Source of the DNA: Streptomyces sp. NBC_01306 | GTDB lineage: Bacteria > Actinomycetota > Actinomycetes > Streptomycetales > Streptomycetaceae | Direction of reading: 5' to 3' | Assembly (NCBI RefSeq): GCF_026340465.1 | Contig: NZ_JAPEPC010000001.1 | Span: 3,188,001-3,252,000 of the forward strand | Length of the DNA stretch: 64,000 nt | Shown: in pieces, positions 8,763 through 18,312 of the stretch | Position numbering within the stretch: the stretch's first letter is position 1 | Layout of the letters: each line of letters opens with the position of its first letter | The notes under the pieces: generated by a model | Seen by the model: the letters and a program-made list of their open reading frames with translations, nothing else | Told to the model about the DNA's origin: nothing | The model's database searches: none | Translations under genes and position numbers: made by a program

Positions 8763-8843
8763 TGTCTCTCAGGCCCGTCAGACCTCTCGGGCCTCTCGGG
8801 CCTCTGGGGCCTCTCGGGCCTCTCGGGCCTCTCGGGTCTCTCA
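8763..8843 (-). repeat. 9-bp tandem repeat beginning at the purA stop codon
   Basis: Read on the purA strand, nine consecutive 9-bp units of the form CGAGAGGCC follow each other; the first unit (TGAGAGACC) contains the purA TGA stop. The central six units differ by at most one base. It lies between the stop and the terminator hairpin, so it forms the 3' untranslated region. Confidence 0.9.
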
Positions 8844-10124
8844 GATGAACGAGTTGATCTCGATCGTCTCGGTCCGGCCCGGGCCCACGCCGATCGCCGA
8901 GATCGGTGCGCCGGACATCTCCTCCAGCGCCTTCACATACGCCTGCGCGTTCTTCGGCAGGTCGGAGAAGGTCTTCGCCTTGGTGATGTCCTCGGTCCAG
9001 CCGGGCAGGTACTCGTAGACCGGCTTCGCGTGGTGGAAGTCCGTCTGGCTGAACGGCAGCTCCTCGACGCGCTTGCCGTCGATCTCGTACGCCACACACA
9101 CCGGGATCTGCTCCCAGCCCGTGAGGATGTCGAGCTTGGTGAGGAAGAAGTCGGTCAGCCCGTTCACCCGCGTCGCATAGCGCGCGATGACCGCGTCGAA
9201 CCAGCCGCAGCGGCGGTCGCGGCCGGTCGTGACGCCGTACTCGTGGCCGATCGAACGCAGCTTGTCGCCGTCCTCGTCGAAAAGCTCGGTCGGGAAGGGG
9301 CCCGCGCCCACCCGCGTGGTGTAGGCCTTGAGGATCCCGATGACCCGGGTGATCTTCGTCGGGCCGACGCCGGTACCGGTGCAGGCGCCGCCGGCGGTCG
9401 GGTTGGACGACGTGACGAAGGGGTACGTGCCGTGGTCGACGTCCAGGAGCGTGCCCTGTCCGCCCTCCATGAGGACGACCTTGTTCTCGTCCAGCGCCTT
9501 GTTCAGGACGAGCGCGGTGTCCGCGACGTACGGGCGGATCTGCTCGCCGTAGCCGAGCAGCTCCTCGACGATCTGGCCGGCCTCGATCGCGCGCCGGTTG
9601 TAGAGCTTGGCGAGGATCTGGTTCTTGCCGTCGAGCGCGGCCTCGACCTTCTGCTCCAGGATCGACTCGTCGTAGAGGTCCTGGATACGGATACCGACAC
9701 GGTTGATCTTGTCGGCGTAGGCCGGGCCGATGCCCCGGCCGGTGGTGCCGATCTTCCGCTTGCCGAGGAACCGTTCCGTCACCTTGTCGACGGTGGTGTG
9801 ATACGGCGTGATCAGATGCGCGTTACCGCTGACCAGCAGCTTGGACGTGTCCACGCCGCGGTCGTTCAGCCCGCTCAGCTCGGAGAGCAGGACCGCTGGG
9901 TCGACGACGACTCCGTTACCGATCACCGGAGTGCACTCCGGCGAGAGGATTCCGGAAGGGAGGAGGTGGAGCGCGTACTTCTGGTCGCCTACGACGACCG
10001 TGTGGCCGGCATTGTTGCCGCCCTGGTAGCGCACCACGTAATCCACGGATCCACCGAGGAGGTCGGTGGCCTTTCCCTTGCCCTCGTCACCCCACTGAGC
10101 ACCGAGCAGCACAAGTGCGGGCAC
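8841..10124 (-). CDS. purA: Adenylosuccinate synthetase
   Basis: The 427-residue enzyme condenses IMP and aspartate using GTP, the first committed step from IMP to AMP. The N-terminal phosphate loop [11 protein letters not shown], the IMP-binding segment [24 protein letters not shown], the [11 protein letters not shown] segment and the C-terminal GPGRTETI are all visible. Length is normal for the family. The intergenic region upstream contains an inverted repeat shared with the divergent lipid-kinase-like gene. Confidence 0.98.
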   Translation of the reverse strand: MPALVLLGAQWGDEGKGKATDLLGGSVDYVVRYQGGNNAGHTVVVGDQKYALHLLPSGILSPECTPVIGNGVVVDPAVLLSELSGLNDRGVDTSKLLVSGNAHLITPYHTTVDKVTERFLGKRKIGTTGRGIGPAYADKINRVGIRIQDLYDESILEQKVEAALDGKNQILAKLYNRRAIEAGQIVEELLGYGEQIRPYVADTALVLNKALDENKVVLMEGGQGTLLDVDHGTYPFVTSSNPTAGGACTGTGVGPTKITRVIGILKAYTTRVGAGPFPTELFDEDGDKLRSIGHEYGVTTGRDRRCGWFDAVIARYATRVNGLTDFFLTKLDILTGWEQIPVCVAYEIDGKRVEELPFSQTDFHHAKPVYEYLPGWTEDITKAKTFSDLPKNAQAYVKALEEMSGAPISAIGVGPGRTETIEINSFI

Positions 10125-10227
10125 AGGCGTACACCCCTTCCGGGCGGGGCATGTCCAAGGTCAGGGGGCGCACGTCTGGCGTACGCCGATACCTGAACCG
10201 TCGAACCGGCTGCCCCGGAATAGACGA

Positions 10228-10255
10228 AGCCCCTGGCGCAATAGCGCAAGGGGCT
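10228..10255. promoter_or_regulatory. Inverted repeat between divergent purA and kinase-like gene
   Basis: A 12-bp inverted repeat with one mismatch and a 4-nt loop (10228-10239 and 10244-10255) sits about 100 bp before purA and 34 bp before the divergent gene. It could be an operator for one or both genes, or an attenuator in the plus-strand leader. Nothing in the sequence decides between these. Confidence 0.4.
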
Positions 10256-10289
10256 CTTGCACAAAGATGCTACCCGAGGAAGGACCGAG

Positions 10290-11141
10290 GTGTCGGCTCC
10301 AGATCCCCCAGCGAGCACCGAGCATCAGCTGCTGGTGGTCATCGACCCGGTCGCCCGCCGCGCGGACGGCGAATCCGTACGGATCGCGAAGGACGTGCTG
10401 TGCGCCGGAGCGCACGCCAAGATCTGCCTGCCCGAGGGGCCGGAGGAGTTCGCGCGGGCGCTCGCGAGACGCGGCCACCGGCGCCTCGTGGTGGTCGGCG
10501 ACGACCGGGCGCTGCTCAGAGCGGTGACCCTGCTGCACCGGGAGCGTGACCGGGCACGCGGCGCCCTGTCCCTGGTGCCGGTCGGTCCGGCGCCCGCGCT
10601 GGAGCTGGCGCGGTCGCTGGGTGTCCCGGTGGGCGCGGTGGCCGCGGCGCGGTCGGTGCTCGACGGCGCGGTGCGCTGGCTGGACCTGCTGGTGGACGAC
10701 AGCGACGCGGTGGTGCTGGGCGATCTGCGGATCCCGGTGCCGGGCCCGCGTTCCGGGGCGCCGGGCGCGGACGGCGAAGGGCCGCAGTCGGTGTGGGGCA
10801 CCTGCCGTTCGCTCGTACGGACGCTCGTCGGCCCGGTCCCCACGCCGGGGGCGCCCCGGGTGCAGCGGCTGCGGGTGGAGGCGGACGGCGTCCTGCTGGC
10901 CGATCTGGACCGGCCGGTGGCAGGGGTCCGGGTCTCGTCGCGGGGCGGCGCGGGGAAGGCGGAGGTGGCCATCGAGCTGCCGTCCGGCGACCGGCTGACG
11001 GCTGAGGCGCTGGCCGTGACGGTCTCCGGGGCGGATTTCCGGTACCGCAGGGACGGCCTGGTGGGCGGTCCGGTGCGGACCCGGACGTGGATGGTGCGGG
11101 CGGGGGTGTGGGGGCTGACGCTGCCGGCAGTCGCGGTGTAG
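10290..11141 (+). CDS. Diacylglycerol-kinase-catalytic-domain-like protein, catalytic loop degenerate
   Basis: The 283-residue protein opens with a strand pattern of the DAGK catalytic fold (HQLLVVIDPVARR, then an alpha/beta region). The nucleotide-binding GGDGT motif of active lipid kinases is replaced by VVGDDRALLRAV, so kinase activity is doubtful. The C-terminal half resembles the beta-sandwich lipid-binding part (residues 190-283). GTG 10290 is the likely start, with GAGGAAGGA ahead of it. It is divergent from purA. Confidence 0.65.
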   Translation: MSAPDPPASTEHQLLVVIDPVARRADGESVRIAKDVLCAGAHAKICLPEGPEEFARALARRGHRRLVVVGDDRALLRAVTLLHRERDRARGALSLVPVGPAPALELARSLGVPVGAVAAARSVLDGAVRWLDLLVDDSDAVVLGDLRIPVPGPRSGAPGADGEGPQSVWGTCRSLVRTLVGPVPTPGAPRVQRLRVEADGVLLADLDRPVAGVRVSSRGGAGKAEVAIELPSGDRLTAEALAVTVSGADFRYRRDGLVGGPVRTRTWMVRAGVWGLTLPAVAV

Positions 11142-11168
11142 GACGGTGCGGGGGCCGCCCGTGGTGCG

Positions 11169-11693
11169 TCAGCCGAAGCGCTTCTCGCGCTCCACGTTCC
11201 AGCGCTCCATCAGCGCCGCCAGCTCCCCGTGCAGGAACTCGAAGAAGGCCAGCGTCTCCCCCAGCCGCTGCCCCTGCGGGGAGTCGGGCCCCAGGTTCGC
11301 GACGCCTTCGCGCAGGGCGTCCTCCCAGCGCTTGATGACCATGTCGCGGCTGGTCAGCGCCTCGTACCACTGGTCGCTGTGCACCCGGAAGCGGTCCCGG
11401 CGCGATCCCGGTTCGCGTTCGCGGGTGACCATGTTGACCTGCGCGAGGTAGCGGACGGCGCCGGAGATCGCCGCAGGGCTGACCTTGAGCTGTGCGCCCA
11501 GTTCGGCCGAGGTCAGCGCGCCGGACTCGGAGGCGAGCAGCGCGGCGAAGATACGGGCCGGCATCCGCTGCATCCCGGCGTCGGCGAGCTGCGCGGCGAA
11601 CCGCTCGACGAAGCGGGAGACCGCCGCCCCGTCCACAGGCTGTGCGCCGCCCGTGCCGCTTCCGCTCTCCGGGCCGGTGTCTTTCTGCGTCAT
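11169..11693 (-). CDS. GbsR/MarR-family transcriptional regulator
   Basis: The 174-residue protein has a winged helix-turn-helix (residues 40-105, including LTSAELGAQLKVSPAAISGAVRYLAQVNMV and a basic wing EREPGSRRDRFRV) and a helical dimerisation C-terminus. It resembles GbsR-type MarR regulators found next to ABC-exporter genes. It is divergent from such an exporter, with an inverted repeat between them, so it probably represses the exporter and itself. Confidence 0.88.
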   Translation of the reverse strand: MTQKDTGPESGSGTGGAQPVDGAAVSRFVERFAAQLADAGMQRMPARIFAALLASESGALTSAELGAQLKVSPAAISGAVRYLAQVNMVTREREPGSRRDRFRVHSDQWYEALTSRDMVIKRWEDALREGVANLGPDSPQGQRLGETLAFFEFLHGELAALMERWNVEREKRFG

Positions 11694-11767
11694 CCTTGGA
11701 TCTTCTCCCCAGCGTTCCCGGTCCCTGCCACCCGTAGGAGTTTATACGTTTCCTTAACTTCCTTAAG

Positions 11768-11783
11768 TTCACAACTTTGTGAA
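11768..11783. promoter_or_regulatory. Candidate GbsR/MarR operator
   Basis: TTCACAACTTTGTGAA is a perfect 7-bp inverted repeat with a 2-nt centre. It lies in the AT-rich 110-bp gap between the regulator and the ABC exporter genes, 21 bp before the exporter start codon. Directly upstream, CTTAACTT and CTTAAGTT repeats add further symmetry. Confidence 0.6.
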
Positions 11784-11803
11784 ATCACTGTACTTTCAGA
11801 AGC

Positions 11804-12787
11804 ATGACCAAGGCACGCACAGCCAAGGCATCCACAGCCAAGGCACTCACAGCCGCCGGACTGCACAAGTCGTTCGGCCGGACACCCGCACTGGACGGCC
11901 TCGACCTCACCGTCGAGGCCGGCGAGGTCCACGGCTTCCTCGGGCCCAACGGCTCCGGCAAGTCCACGGCCATCCGGATCCTGCTCGGGCTGCTGCGCGC
12001 TGACTCGGGCGCCGCGCAGCTGCTGGGCCGCGACCCGTGGCGCGACGCGGTCGAGCTGCACCGGCGCATCGCCTATGTGCCGGGCGACGTCACCCTCTGG
12101 CGGAACCTGAGCGGCGGCGAGGTCATCGATCTGTACGGGCGGCTGCGCGGCGGCGGCCTCGACGCTGCGCGCCGGGCGGAACTGCTCGACCGGTTCGAGC
12201 TGGACCCGACGAAGAAGGGCCGTACGTACTCCAAGGGCAACCGGCAGAAGGTGGCCCTGGTCGCCGCGTTCGCGTCCGACGTGGATCTGCTGATCCTCGA
12301 CGAGCCGACCTCCGGGCTCGACCCGCTGATGGAGGGGGTCTTCCAGCAGTGCGTGGCGGAGCAGCGCGACCGGGGGCGGACGGTGCTGCTCTCCAGCCAC
12401 ATCCTGAGCGAGGTCGAATCGCTCTGCGACCGGGTGAGCATCATCCGCGCCGGGCGCACGGTGGAGACCGGTTCGCTCGCCGAGCTGCGGCATCTGACCC
12501 GCACCAGCATCGTCGCCGAACTGGCCTCGGCACCGAGCGGCCTCGACCGGCTGCCCGGCGTGCACGGCCTCGACGTCCAGGGCACCCGGGTGAAGCTCCA
12601 GGTCGAGACGGACCGGCTGGACGCGGTGCTCGGATCGCTCGGCGCCTCCGGCGTGCGGTCGCTGACCAGCACACCGCCGACGCTGGAGGAACTCTTCCTG
12701 CGCCACTACGCGACACCGGACACGGCTCCGGACGGAACCCGCACGGCAGCGGCCGGACCGGCGCAGACCCCGGCGGTGCCCCGGTGA
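11804..12787 (+). CDS. ABC transporter ATP-binding protein
   Basis: The 327-residue ATPase subunit has Walker A (GPNGSGKST), the Q-loop region, a signature segment [11 protein letters not shown] in place of the canonical LSGGQ, Walker B ([12 protein letters not shown]) and the H-switch (LSSHILSE). It resembles daunorubicin-resistance-type ABC-2 exporters. The N-terminus contains a short Thr/Ala/Lys repeat encoded by repeated DNA. It overlaps the permease gene by 4 bp (GTGA) and is controlled from the divergent GbsR/MarR promoter region. Confidence 0.92.
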   Translation: MTKARTAKASTAKALTAAGLHKSFGRTPALDGLDLTVEAGEVHGFLGPNGSGKSTAIRILLGLLRADSGAAQLLGRDPWRDAVELHRRIAYVPGDVTLWRNLSGGEVIDLYGRLRGGGLDAARRAELLDRFELDPTKKGRTYSKGNRQKVALVAAFASDVDLLILDEPTSGLDPLMEGVFQQCVAEQRDRGRTVLLSSHILSEVESLCDRVSIIRAGRTVETGSLAELRHLTRTSIVAELASAPSGLDRLPGVHGLDVQGTRVKLQVETDRLDAVLGSLGASGVRSLTSTPPTLEELFLRHYATPDTAPDGTRTAAAGPAQTPAVPR

Positions 12788-14424
12788 CCGCCACCACGAC
12801 CGGCCGCCCCGGCACCGGCGGCGGCCCCGCCGCCGGGCCGCCGCGTTCCGCACACCCATGGGCGGGCACCGGCGTCCTGCTGCGGCTCGCCCTGCGCCGC
12901 GACCGGCTCATGATGCCGCTCTGGATCCTGCTGCTCGGCGGCTCGTTCGCGTCCGTCGCGCGGTCCTTCGCCGCGCTGTACGGCACGGCGGCCGGCCGCG
13001 CGGAGCTGGCCCGCTCGATGAACGGCAACAGCTCGCTGCGGGCGCTGTACGGGCCCGTGTTCAGCGACTCGGTCGGCGGGCTCACCGCCTGGCGCATGAG
13101 CGGCTTCGGTGCCGTACTCGCCGCCGTGATGAGCCTGGTCGTCGTCGTACGCCACACCCGCGAGGAGGAGGAGACCGGGCGTCAGGAGCTGCTCTCGTCG
13201 GCCGGGGTCGGCCGGCCGGCGCCGCTCACGGCCGCGCTGCTGGCAGCCGGGGCCGCCAACGCCGGGCTGGCCTGCGTGATCGCCGCCGGGCTCACCGCGT
13301 CCGGCGAGCCGGGCGGCGGTTCGGTGGCGCTCGCGCTGTCGGTGGCGGGCACCGGGATGCTCTTCGCGTGCACGGCGGCCGTCGCCGCCCAGCTCACCGA
13401 GAGCGCCCGCGCGGCGAAGGGGATCGGCGCGGCCGCGATCGGCGCCGCGTACGTCCTGAAAGCGGCGGGCGACGCGGTGTCGGGCGCCGGCTCGTCCGTG
13501 CTGACCTGGCTGTCCCCGGTCGGCTGGGCCGAGAACGTACGGCCCTACGCGGCCGAGCGCTGGTGGGTGCTGCTGCTCCTGGCGGCCGCCGTCGCCGCGC
13601 AGGCCCTCGTCGCGTACACCCTGGCCGGGCGCCGTGACCTCGGCATGAGCTTTCTGCCCGCCCGGCCGGGACCGGCGCGGGGGCGGATGGGCACGGCGGG
13701 CGCGCTCGCCGTGCGGCTCCAGCGGGGCAGCCTGTACGGGTGGATCGCCGGGTTCCTGGTCACCGGGGCGGTCTTCGGCAGCATCACGGACGGCGCGGGG
13801 GATCTGGTCGGCGACAACGCGGCCGCCCGGGAGATCTTCCAGCGGATGGGCGGCCACTCCGGCCTCACCGAGGCGTTCCTCGCAGCGATGACCGGGGTGC
13901 TCGGTACGGTCGCCGCGCTGTACGTGGTCGCATCGGTGCTGCGGCTGCACGGCGAGGAGACCGCCGGCCGCGCCGAACCCCTGCTGGCGGGCGCGGTCGG
14001 CCGGCTGCGCTGGGCGGCCGGTCATCTCACGGTCGCCTTCGCGGGATCGGCGGCTGTCGTACTGGCGGGCGGCGTCGGCCTGGCCCTGGGCTACGGCCAC
14101 GAACCGGGCCCGGTCATCGGCGCCGCCCTGGCCCAGCTCCCGGCGGTCTGGGTGTTCGGCGGCCTCACGGTCCTGCTGTACGGGGCGGCCCCGAAGGCCG
14201 CACCGGCGGCCTGGGCCCTGGCCGGTCTCGCCCTGGCCCTGGGGTGGATCGGCCCGGCACTGAAACTCCCGCAGCCGGTCCTGGGCCTGTCACCCTTCGG
14301 CCATCTCGCCAAACTGCCGGGCGCGGAGATGGCCTGGACACCGGTGGTGATCCTGCTGCTGCTCACGGCGGCACTGGTGGCAGCGGGGCTGACGGCACTG
14401 CGGCGGAGGGACATGAACGGGTGA
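12784..14424 (+). CDS. ABC-2 type exporter permease
   Basis: The 546-residue membrane protein has about 12 hydrophobic segments, consistent with a fused double-length ABC-2 permease (two six-helix halves joined near residue 285). Its GTG start overlaps the ATPase stop, so the two are translated together. The pair probably exports a drug or lipid under the adjacent regulator. The substrate is unknown. Confidence 0.88.
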   Translation: MTATTTGRPGTGGGPAAGPPRSAHPWAGTGVLLRLALRRDRLMMPLWILLLGGSFASVARSFAALYGTAAGRAELARSMNGNSSLRALYGPVFSDSVGGLTAWRMSGFGAVLAAVMSLVVVVRHTREEEETGRQELLSSAGVGRPAPLTAALLAAGAANAGLACVIAAGLTASGEPGGGSVALALSVAGTGMLFACTAAVAAQLTESARAAKGIGAAAIGAAYVLKAAGDAVSGAGSSVLTWLSPVGWAENVRPYAAERWWVLLLLAAAVAAQALVAYTLAGRRDLGMSFLPARPGPARGRMGTAGALAVRLQRGSLYGWIAGFLVTGAVFGSITDGAGDLVGDNAAAREIFQRMGGHSGLTEAFLAAMTGVLGTVAALYVVASVLRLHGEETAGRAEPLLAGAVGRLRWAAGHLTVAFAGSAAVVLAGGVGLALGYGHEPGPVIGAALAQLPAVWVFGGLTVLLYGAAPKAAPAAWALAGLALALGWIGPALKLPQPVLGLSPFGHLAKLPGAEMAWTPVVILLLLTAALVAAGLTALRRRDMNG

Positions 14425-14460
14425 GGGGGGTGAGCCCCCTGCCTCACCCGGGGGGGGCTC
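14418..14460 (+). terminator. Hairpin region between convergent exporter and Uma2 genes
   Basis: A 9-bp inverted repeat (14418-14426 with 14442-14450) starts inside the permease stop region. A second, competing G/C stem pairs GAGCCCCC (14432-14439) with the following G-run ending in GGCTC. Either structure could terminate both convergent genes. Confidence 0.6.
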
Positions 14461-15070
14461 AGCGCACGTAGTTCTGGAGCACCTCGGTGTCGAGCTCGAT
14501 ACCCACCGGGTCGGGCAGCATGAGCACTTCGCCGAACTTGACGGTGTGACTGTCGCGGTAGCCGCCGCCTTCCGGGTCCGGCGCACTGAACACCGTGACG
14601 GCACCGGCCTCGCGGTCGACCAGCAGATAGACCGGGATCCCGGCGCCGGCGTAGGCGACCGGCTTCTCCTTGCGGTCCCGGCGGTCGGTGTCGGAGTCGG
14701 AGTCGGAGTCGTACGACGTGACCTCGACGGTCATCAGCACGCCCTGAGGTGAAGCCCAGTCTCCCTGGCCTGCGAAGTTTCCATCCGCCGCAAGGACCGC
14801 ATCTGGTTTTGCCCGCCCCTTGCGGTATCCCTCAACCTTCAGACCGAGTTCGCCTCCGGCATACAGCCACAGGTCGGCGCGCGTCTGCATGCACCGCTTC
14901 TGCAACCACCTGACGATCTCCGAGTGGTCCCCGTCCGTCACGCCTTTGACCTCAATCCGCCCGTCGATGAACTCAAACCCGACGGCATCGGACTCAGCTG
15001 CGGCGAACTTGGCGATCTTCTCGAATTCCTCGACCGTCATCTGAGACATGCGCTCTGCCATAACCGTCAT
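14459..15070 (-). CDS. Uma2-family (DUF820) nuclease-like protein
   Basis: The 203-residue protein has the Uma2/DUF820 restriction-nuclease-like fold: FEFIDGRIEVKG (strand with acidic residue), KPDAVLAADG and LMTVEVTSYDSDSD, followed by IPVYLLVDREAGAVTVF. These supply the PD-(D/E)xK-type acidic and lysine positions. Streptomyces genomes hold many copies with unknown role. A Ser/Asp run (SYDSDSDSDTDRRD) is an expanded linker. It is transcribed alone. Confidence 0.85.
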   Translation of the reverse strand: MTVMAERMSQMTVEEFEKIAKFAAAESDAVGFEFIDGRIEVKGVTDGDHSEIVRWLQKRCMQTRADLWLYAGGELGLKVEGYRKGRAKPDAVLAADGNFAGQGDWASPQGVLMTVEVTSYDSDSDSDTDRRDRKEKPVAYAGAGIPVYLLVDREAGAVTVFSAPDPEGGGYRDSHTVKFGEVLMLPDPVGIELDTEVLQNYVR

Positions 15071-15159
15071 CTTGCACCCCCTTCTGTGCGAGCACCAGTG
15101 TCGCCAGGCGGACGCCGATCCGGGCCCGAACCCGCGACGATCACCCGTCCGAGTGGTCG

Positions 15160-15831
15160 CTACCCCGGCCTGACCAGCCCCGTCTCGTACGCGAAGACCG
15201 CCGCCTGGGTCCGGTCCCGCAGGCCGAGTTTCACCAGGATCCGGCTCACGTGCGTCTTGATGGTGGACTCGGCGACGATCAGCCGGGAGGCGATCTCCGC
15301 GTTCGACAGGCCCTGCGCGATCAGTACGAGCACCTCGCTCTCGCGCTCCGTGAGTTCATCGACGCGGGCGAGCGCGGGCTGCCTCGGGGTGTCCGACAGC
15401 CGGGAGAACTCGACGATCAGGCGCTTGGTGATCGTGGGGGCGAGCAGTGCCTCGCCGGCCGCCACCACCCGTACTCCGTCGGCCAGTTGGCGAGCCGACG
15501 CGTCCTTCAGCAGGAAGCCCGACGCGCCCGCGCGCAGCGCCTGGTAGACGTACTCGTCCAGGTCGAAAGTGGTCAGGACCAGGACCTTCGCCGCCTCGTC
15601 CGCCGCGACGATCTCGCGGGTCGCCTCGATGCCGTTCAGCTCGGGCATCCGGATGTCCATCAGGACGACGTCCGGGCGCAGGGCCGCCACCTGGGCCACC
15701 GCCTCGACACCGTTGACCGCCTCGCCGATCACCTCGATGTCCGGCATGGCGTTGAGCAGGACCGAGAACCCCTCACGGACCATCATCTGGTCGTCGACGA
15801 CCAGGACCCTGATCACCGGTGCGGCCGTCAT
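15160..15831 (-). CDS. NarL/LuxR-family response regulator
   Basis: A 223-residue two-domain response regulator. The receiver domain (1-125) has the DD pocket, phospho-acceptor Asp in VVLMDIRMPELNG and the conserved Lys in FLLKDAS. The C-terminal LuxR helix-turn-helix (155-215) reads LTERESEVLVLIAQGLSNAEIASRLIVAESTIKTHV. It overlaps the histidine kinase gene by 4 bp and is its cognate partner. Confidence 0.95.
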   Translation of the reverse strand: MTAAPVIRVLVVDDQMMVREGFSVLLNAMPDIEVIGEAVNGVEAVAQVAALRPDVVLMDIRMPELNGIEATREIVAADEAAKVLVLTTFDLDEYVYQALRAGASGFLLKDASARQLADGVRVVAAGEALLAPTITKRLIVEFSRLSDTPRQPALARVDELTERESEVLVLIAQGLSNAEIASRLIVAESTIKTHVSRILVKLGLRDRTQAAVFAYETGLVRPG

Positions 15832-17183
15832 TCGGACTCCTCCGCGGAACGCGGCACCGGGATGAACGCCGCGATCTCGTAACCGCCGTCCTCCGTGCTG
15901 TCCGTGGTGATCTCACCGTTCAGCATGGTGACCCGCTCCCGCATCCCGGTGATGCCGTGCCCGGCACCCGGAATGGGGTATCCCCTGCTCGAACTCGGTT
16001 GAGAGCTTGGGGAAGGCTTGGCCAGGCCCTGCGGCGGTCCGTTGACCACGCGCAGACCGAGCCCGCCCAGGACGTAGCTGATCTCCACCCGGGCCTGTGA
16101 ACCAGGCGCATGGCGCAGGGCGTTGCTCAGCGCCTCCTGGATGATGCGGTACGCCGACAGCTCGACGCCCTGCGGGAGTTCACGCACCGCGCCGGTCACC
16201 GTCTTCTCCACGGCCAGGCCCGCCTCCCGGACATTGGTCAGCAGCCCTTCGAGTTCGGCGAGGGTGGGCTGTGGGGCGTCCGGGGCCTCGTAGTCCTCGG
16301 CCCGTACGACACCGAGCACCCGGCGCAGCTCCGTGAGGGCCGCCACCGCGTTCTCCCGGATCACCTCGAACGACCGGGTCAGCTCGGGCGGCGGATCCGT
16401 CACCCGGTACGGGGCGGCCTCGGCCTGGATGGCGACCACCGACATGTGGTGGGCGACGACGTCGTGCAGCTCACGGGCGATGGTGGTGCGCTCCTCCAGG
16501 AGCGTGCGCCGGTCGCGTTCGATGGCGGTGACCGTCTGCTGGGCGGTGACCTCACGGTGCGCCTCCCGGCGGACCTGCACCGTCGTGGTGACGAGGAGGG
16601 CGACCGCGGCGAGGAACAGCATCATCGCCATGTCGGAGCCGTACATACCGGGGCCCGCTACCGCTTCCGCGACGAACCCGTACAGCGCCGTACCAGCCCA
16701 CATCCACGCGGCGGTCCGCGGCCTGGTCCTGGCCGCGACCACGGTCAGCACCACGAGGTGCGCGAGGAAGACGCTGTCGGCCCAGGGCCAGGACCCCCAG
16801 CTGCTGCCGAGCAGGCTGACGACGGGGGCGGACACCAGCGACACCCACCAGGCGCCGACCGGCCTGACCAGGGTCATCACGACCGTTCCGGCCGAGATCA
16901 GACCGGTCACGAGAGCCAGGGGGCCCTCGAAGTCGACGCTGCCGTGGGCGGCCACCAGCAGTGTGAGCAGCGCGAAGCCCAGCACCACCGCGTGCGGGAA
17001 CCACCCCGAGCGGGCCCGTATCCGGCCGGGCAACCGCCTGGTCAGCGGTCCGTCCGTCCGCATCGGCTGGAGCGGGCGATAGGCAAAGGCATCGTGGAAG
17101 AGGCCCTGGCGCAGGCCCGCCAGAACCCCCTGGGCCAGCCGGAACTCCGGGCTTCGCGTCTCTGTATCGGTCACAGGCACCAC
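15828..17183 (-). CDS. Two-component sensor histidine kinase (HisKA_3)
   Basis: The 451-residue kinase has a membrane domain of about five helices (residues 50-185), a coiled region, the HisKA_3 phospho-acceptor (TIARELHDVVAHHMSVVAIQ) and a HATPase domain (ALSNALRHA, then GHGITGMRERVTMLNG). No large extracytoplasmic loop is present, so it probably senses a membrane or cell-envelope signal. The start is GTG at 17181-17183; a slightly later start is possible. Confidence 0.92.
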   Translation of the reverse strand: MVPVTDTETRSPEFRLAQGVLAGLRQGLFHDAFAYRPLQPMRTDGPLTRRLPGRIRARSGWFPHAVVLGFALLTLLVAAHGSVDFEGPLALVTGLISAGTVVMTLVRPVGAWWVSLVSAPVVSLLGSSWGSWPWADSVFLAHLVVLTVVAARTRPRTAAWMWAGTALYGFVAEAVAGPGMYGSDMAMMLFLAAVALLVTTTVQVRREAHREVTAQQTVTAIERDRRTLLEERTTIARELHDVVAHHMSVVAIQAEAAPYRVTDPPPELTRSFEVIRENAVAALTELRRVLGVVRAEDYEAPDAPQPTLAELEGLLTNVREAGLAVEKTVTGAVRELPQGVELSAYRIIQEALSNALRHAPGSQARVEISYVLGGLGLRVVNGPPQGLAKPSPSSQPSSSRGYPIPGAGHGITGMRERVTMLNGEITTDSTEDGGYEIAAFIPVPRSAEESE

Positions 17184-17266
17184 GGTAGGCGGCGGCGCTG
17201 TCCCGGTCGTCCGTACTGATGTGGAACCTGCGGGGTCCCCCTCAGGTACTACCGGCGGAGTGGAGC

Positions 17267-17402
17267 CGCCCTGACGAGGGCAGTCGTAAGGCCGGCGGGG
17301 CGGTCGGCCCCCACCAGGGCAGTCGTACCGCCGGCGGGGCGGACGGCCCCCACCAGGACAGTCGTCCGCCGTCGGGCGGCGGACCGGCCCTCACCAGGCC
17401 AG
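17267..17402 (-). repeat. 39-41-bp tandem repeat copying the hydrolase gene 3' end
   Basis: On the hydrolase strand, three full units of 41, 39 and 39 bp and one partial unit run in tandem. The first begins with the last codons and stop of the hydrolase gene (CTGGCCTGGTGA). Later copies read CTGTCCTGGTGG and CTGCCCTGGTGG, so the stop has mutated to TGG. The array fills most of the gap between the hydrolase and histidine kinase genes. Confidence 0.88.
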
Positions 17403-18257
17403 TTGCTCGATCTCCGCGACGACCACCGCGCAGGCGTCGGCCGCCGGGTCGATCGGCGCGTAGTGCCCGACGCCGTCGAGCAGTGTCACGCCGACCAGTT
17501 CGCCCTCCTTGGCCGCCGCGTCCGCGTACGCGTCGGCGAGCTGCGGCGGGACGGTGGCGTCGTCCCGGCCCTGGACGACCGTGATCGCGATGCCGGTGGG
17601 GAGCAGGGCGGACGGGTCCGCCCACTGCGCGCGGACCACAGCCGCGGTGTCCACCCCCGCCGTGCCCGCCGCCGCCGTGTCGGCGGACGCCAGGAACTGT
17701 TCCACCGCGCCCTCGCACACCCCCAGTTCACGGGCGAGGCCGAAGTGCGCGAGCGGTGCCAGCGCGACCACCCCGCGGAAGGGCGGCGTGGACCGGTGCC
17801 ACGGCGCCTCGGGCGGCAGCACGTGCCGGGCCGCGGCCCACAGCGCGAGGTGCCCGCCGGCCGAGTGCCCGGTGAGGACCGTCCGCCGCAGGTCGGCGCG
17901 CGGAAGGCCGGACGGTACGAGATCGGGCAGTGCGTCCAGGGCGGTGGCGACGTCGTCCAGGGTGTCGGGCCACCGGCCGGCGCTCCCCTCGTCGGCACCG
18001 CCCCGCCGGTATTCGACACTGGCGACCGCGAACCCCCGGCGGGCCAGGAAGGCGGCGAACGGAGAGATGTGCGCGCGGTCGTACCGCTGCCGCCAGGAGC
18101 CGCCGTGCAGCACGACGACGAGCGGGACCGGCCCCTCGCCGCCGTGCGGGGCGTAGAAGTCCATGGTCTGGTCGGGGTGATCGCCGTACGCAGCGGTGGC
18201 ATCCGGGGCGACGGCGGGATGCGCGAGGACCGAATCGGCCTCTGCGTCGTCCGACAT
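17391..18257 (-). CDS. Alpha/beta hydrolase, probable arylformamidase of the kynurenine pathway
   Basis: The 288-residue alpha/beta hydrolase has an HGG oxyanion motif (VVVLHGGSWRQ), the nucleophile elbow GHSAGG, a late Asp (VVQGRDDATVPPQ) and His (DGVGHYAP), which complete the catalytic triad. HGGxW is typical of AFMID/KynB-like formamidases. It follows tryptophan 2,3-dioxygenase and kynureninase genes on the same strand. I infer that it hydrolyses N-formylkynurenine to kynurenine, the missing step between its neighbours. Confidence 0.82.
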   Translation of the reverse strand: MSDDAEADSVLAHPAVAPDATAAYGDHPDQTMDFYAPHGGEGPVPLVVVLHGGSWRQRYDRAHISPFAAFLARRGFAVASVEYRRGGADEGSAGRWPDTLDDVATALDALPDLVPSGLPRADLRRTVLTGHSAGGHLALWAAARHVLPPEAPWHRSTPPFRGVVALAPLAHFGLARELGVCEGAVEQFLASADTAAAGTAGVDTAAVVRAQWADPSALLPTGIAITVVQGRDDATVPPQLADAYADAAAKEGELVGVTLLDGVGHYAPIDPAADACAVVVAEIEQLAW

Positions 18258-18312
18258 ACGGCTCCAACCTCTCTCTGTGCGGGCCGGGCTGCCCTGACCA
18301 GCGGGGACGCTA

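Noticed and set aside
8598..10196. Plus-strand open frame of 532 codons with a Leu-Ser-Gly repeat
   Set aside because: It is antisense to purA. The apparent peptide repeat is just the 9-bp repeat after the purA stop read on the other strand.
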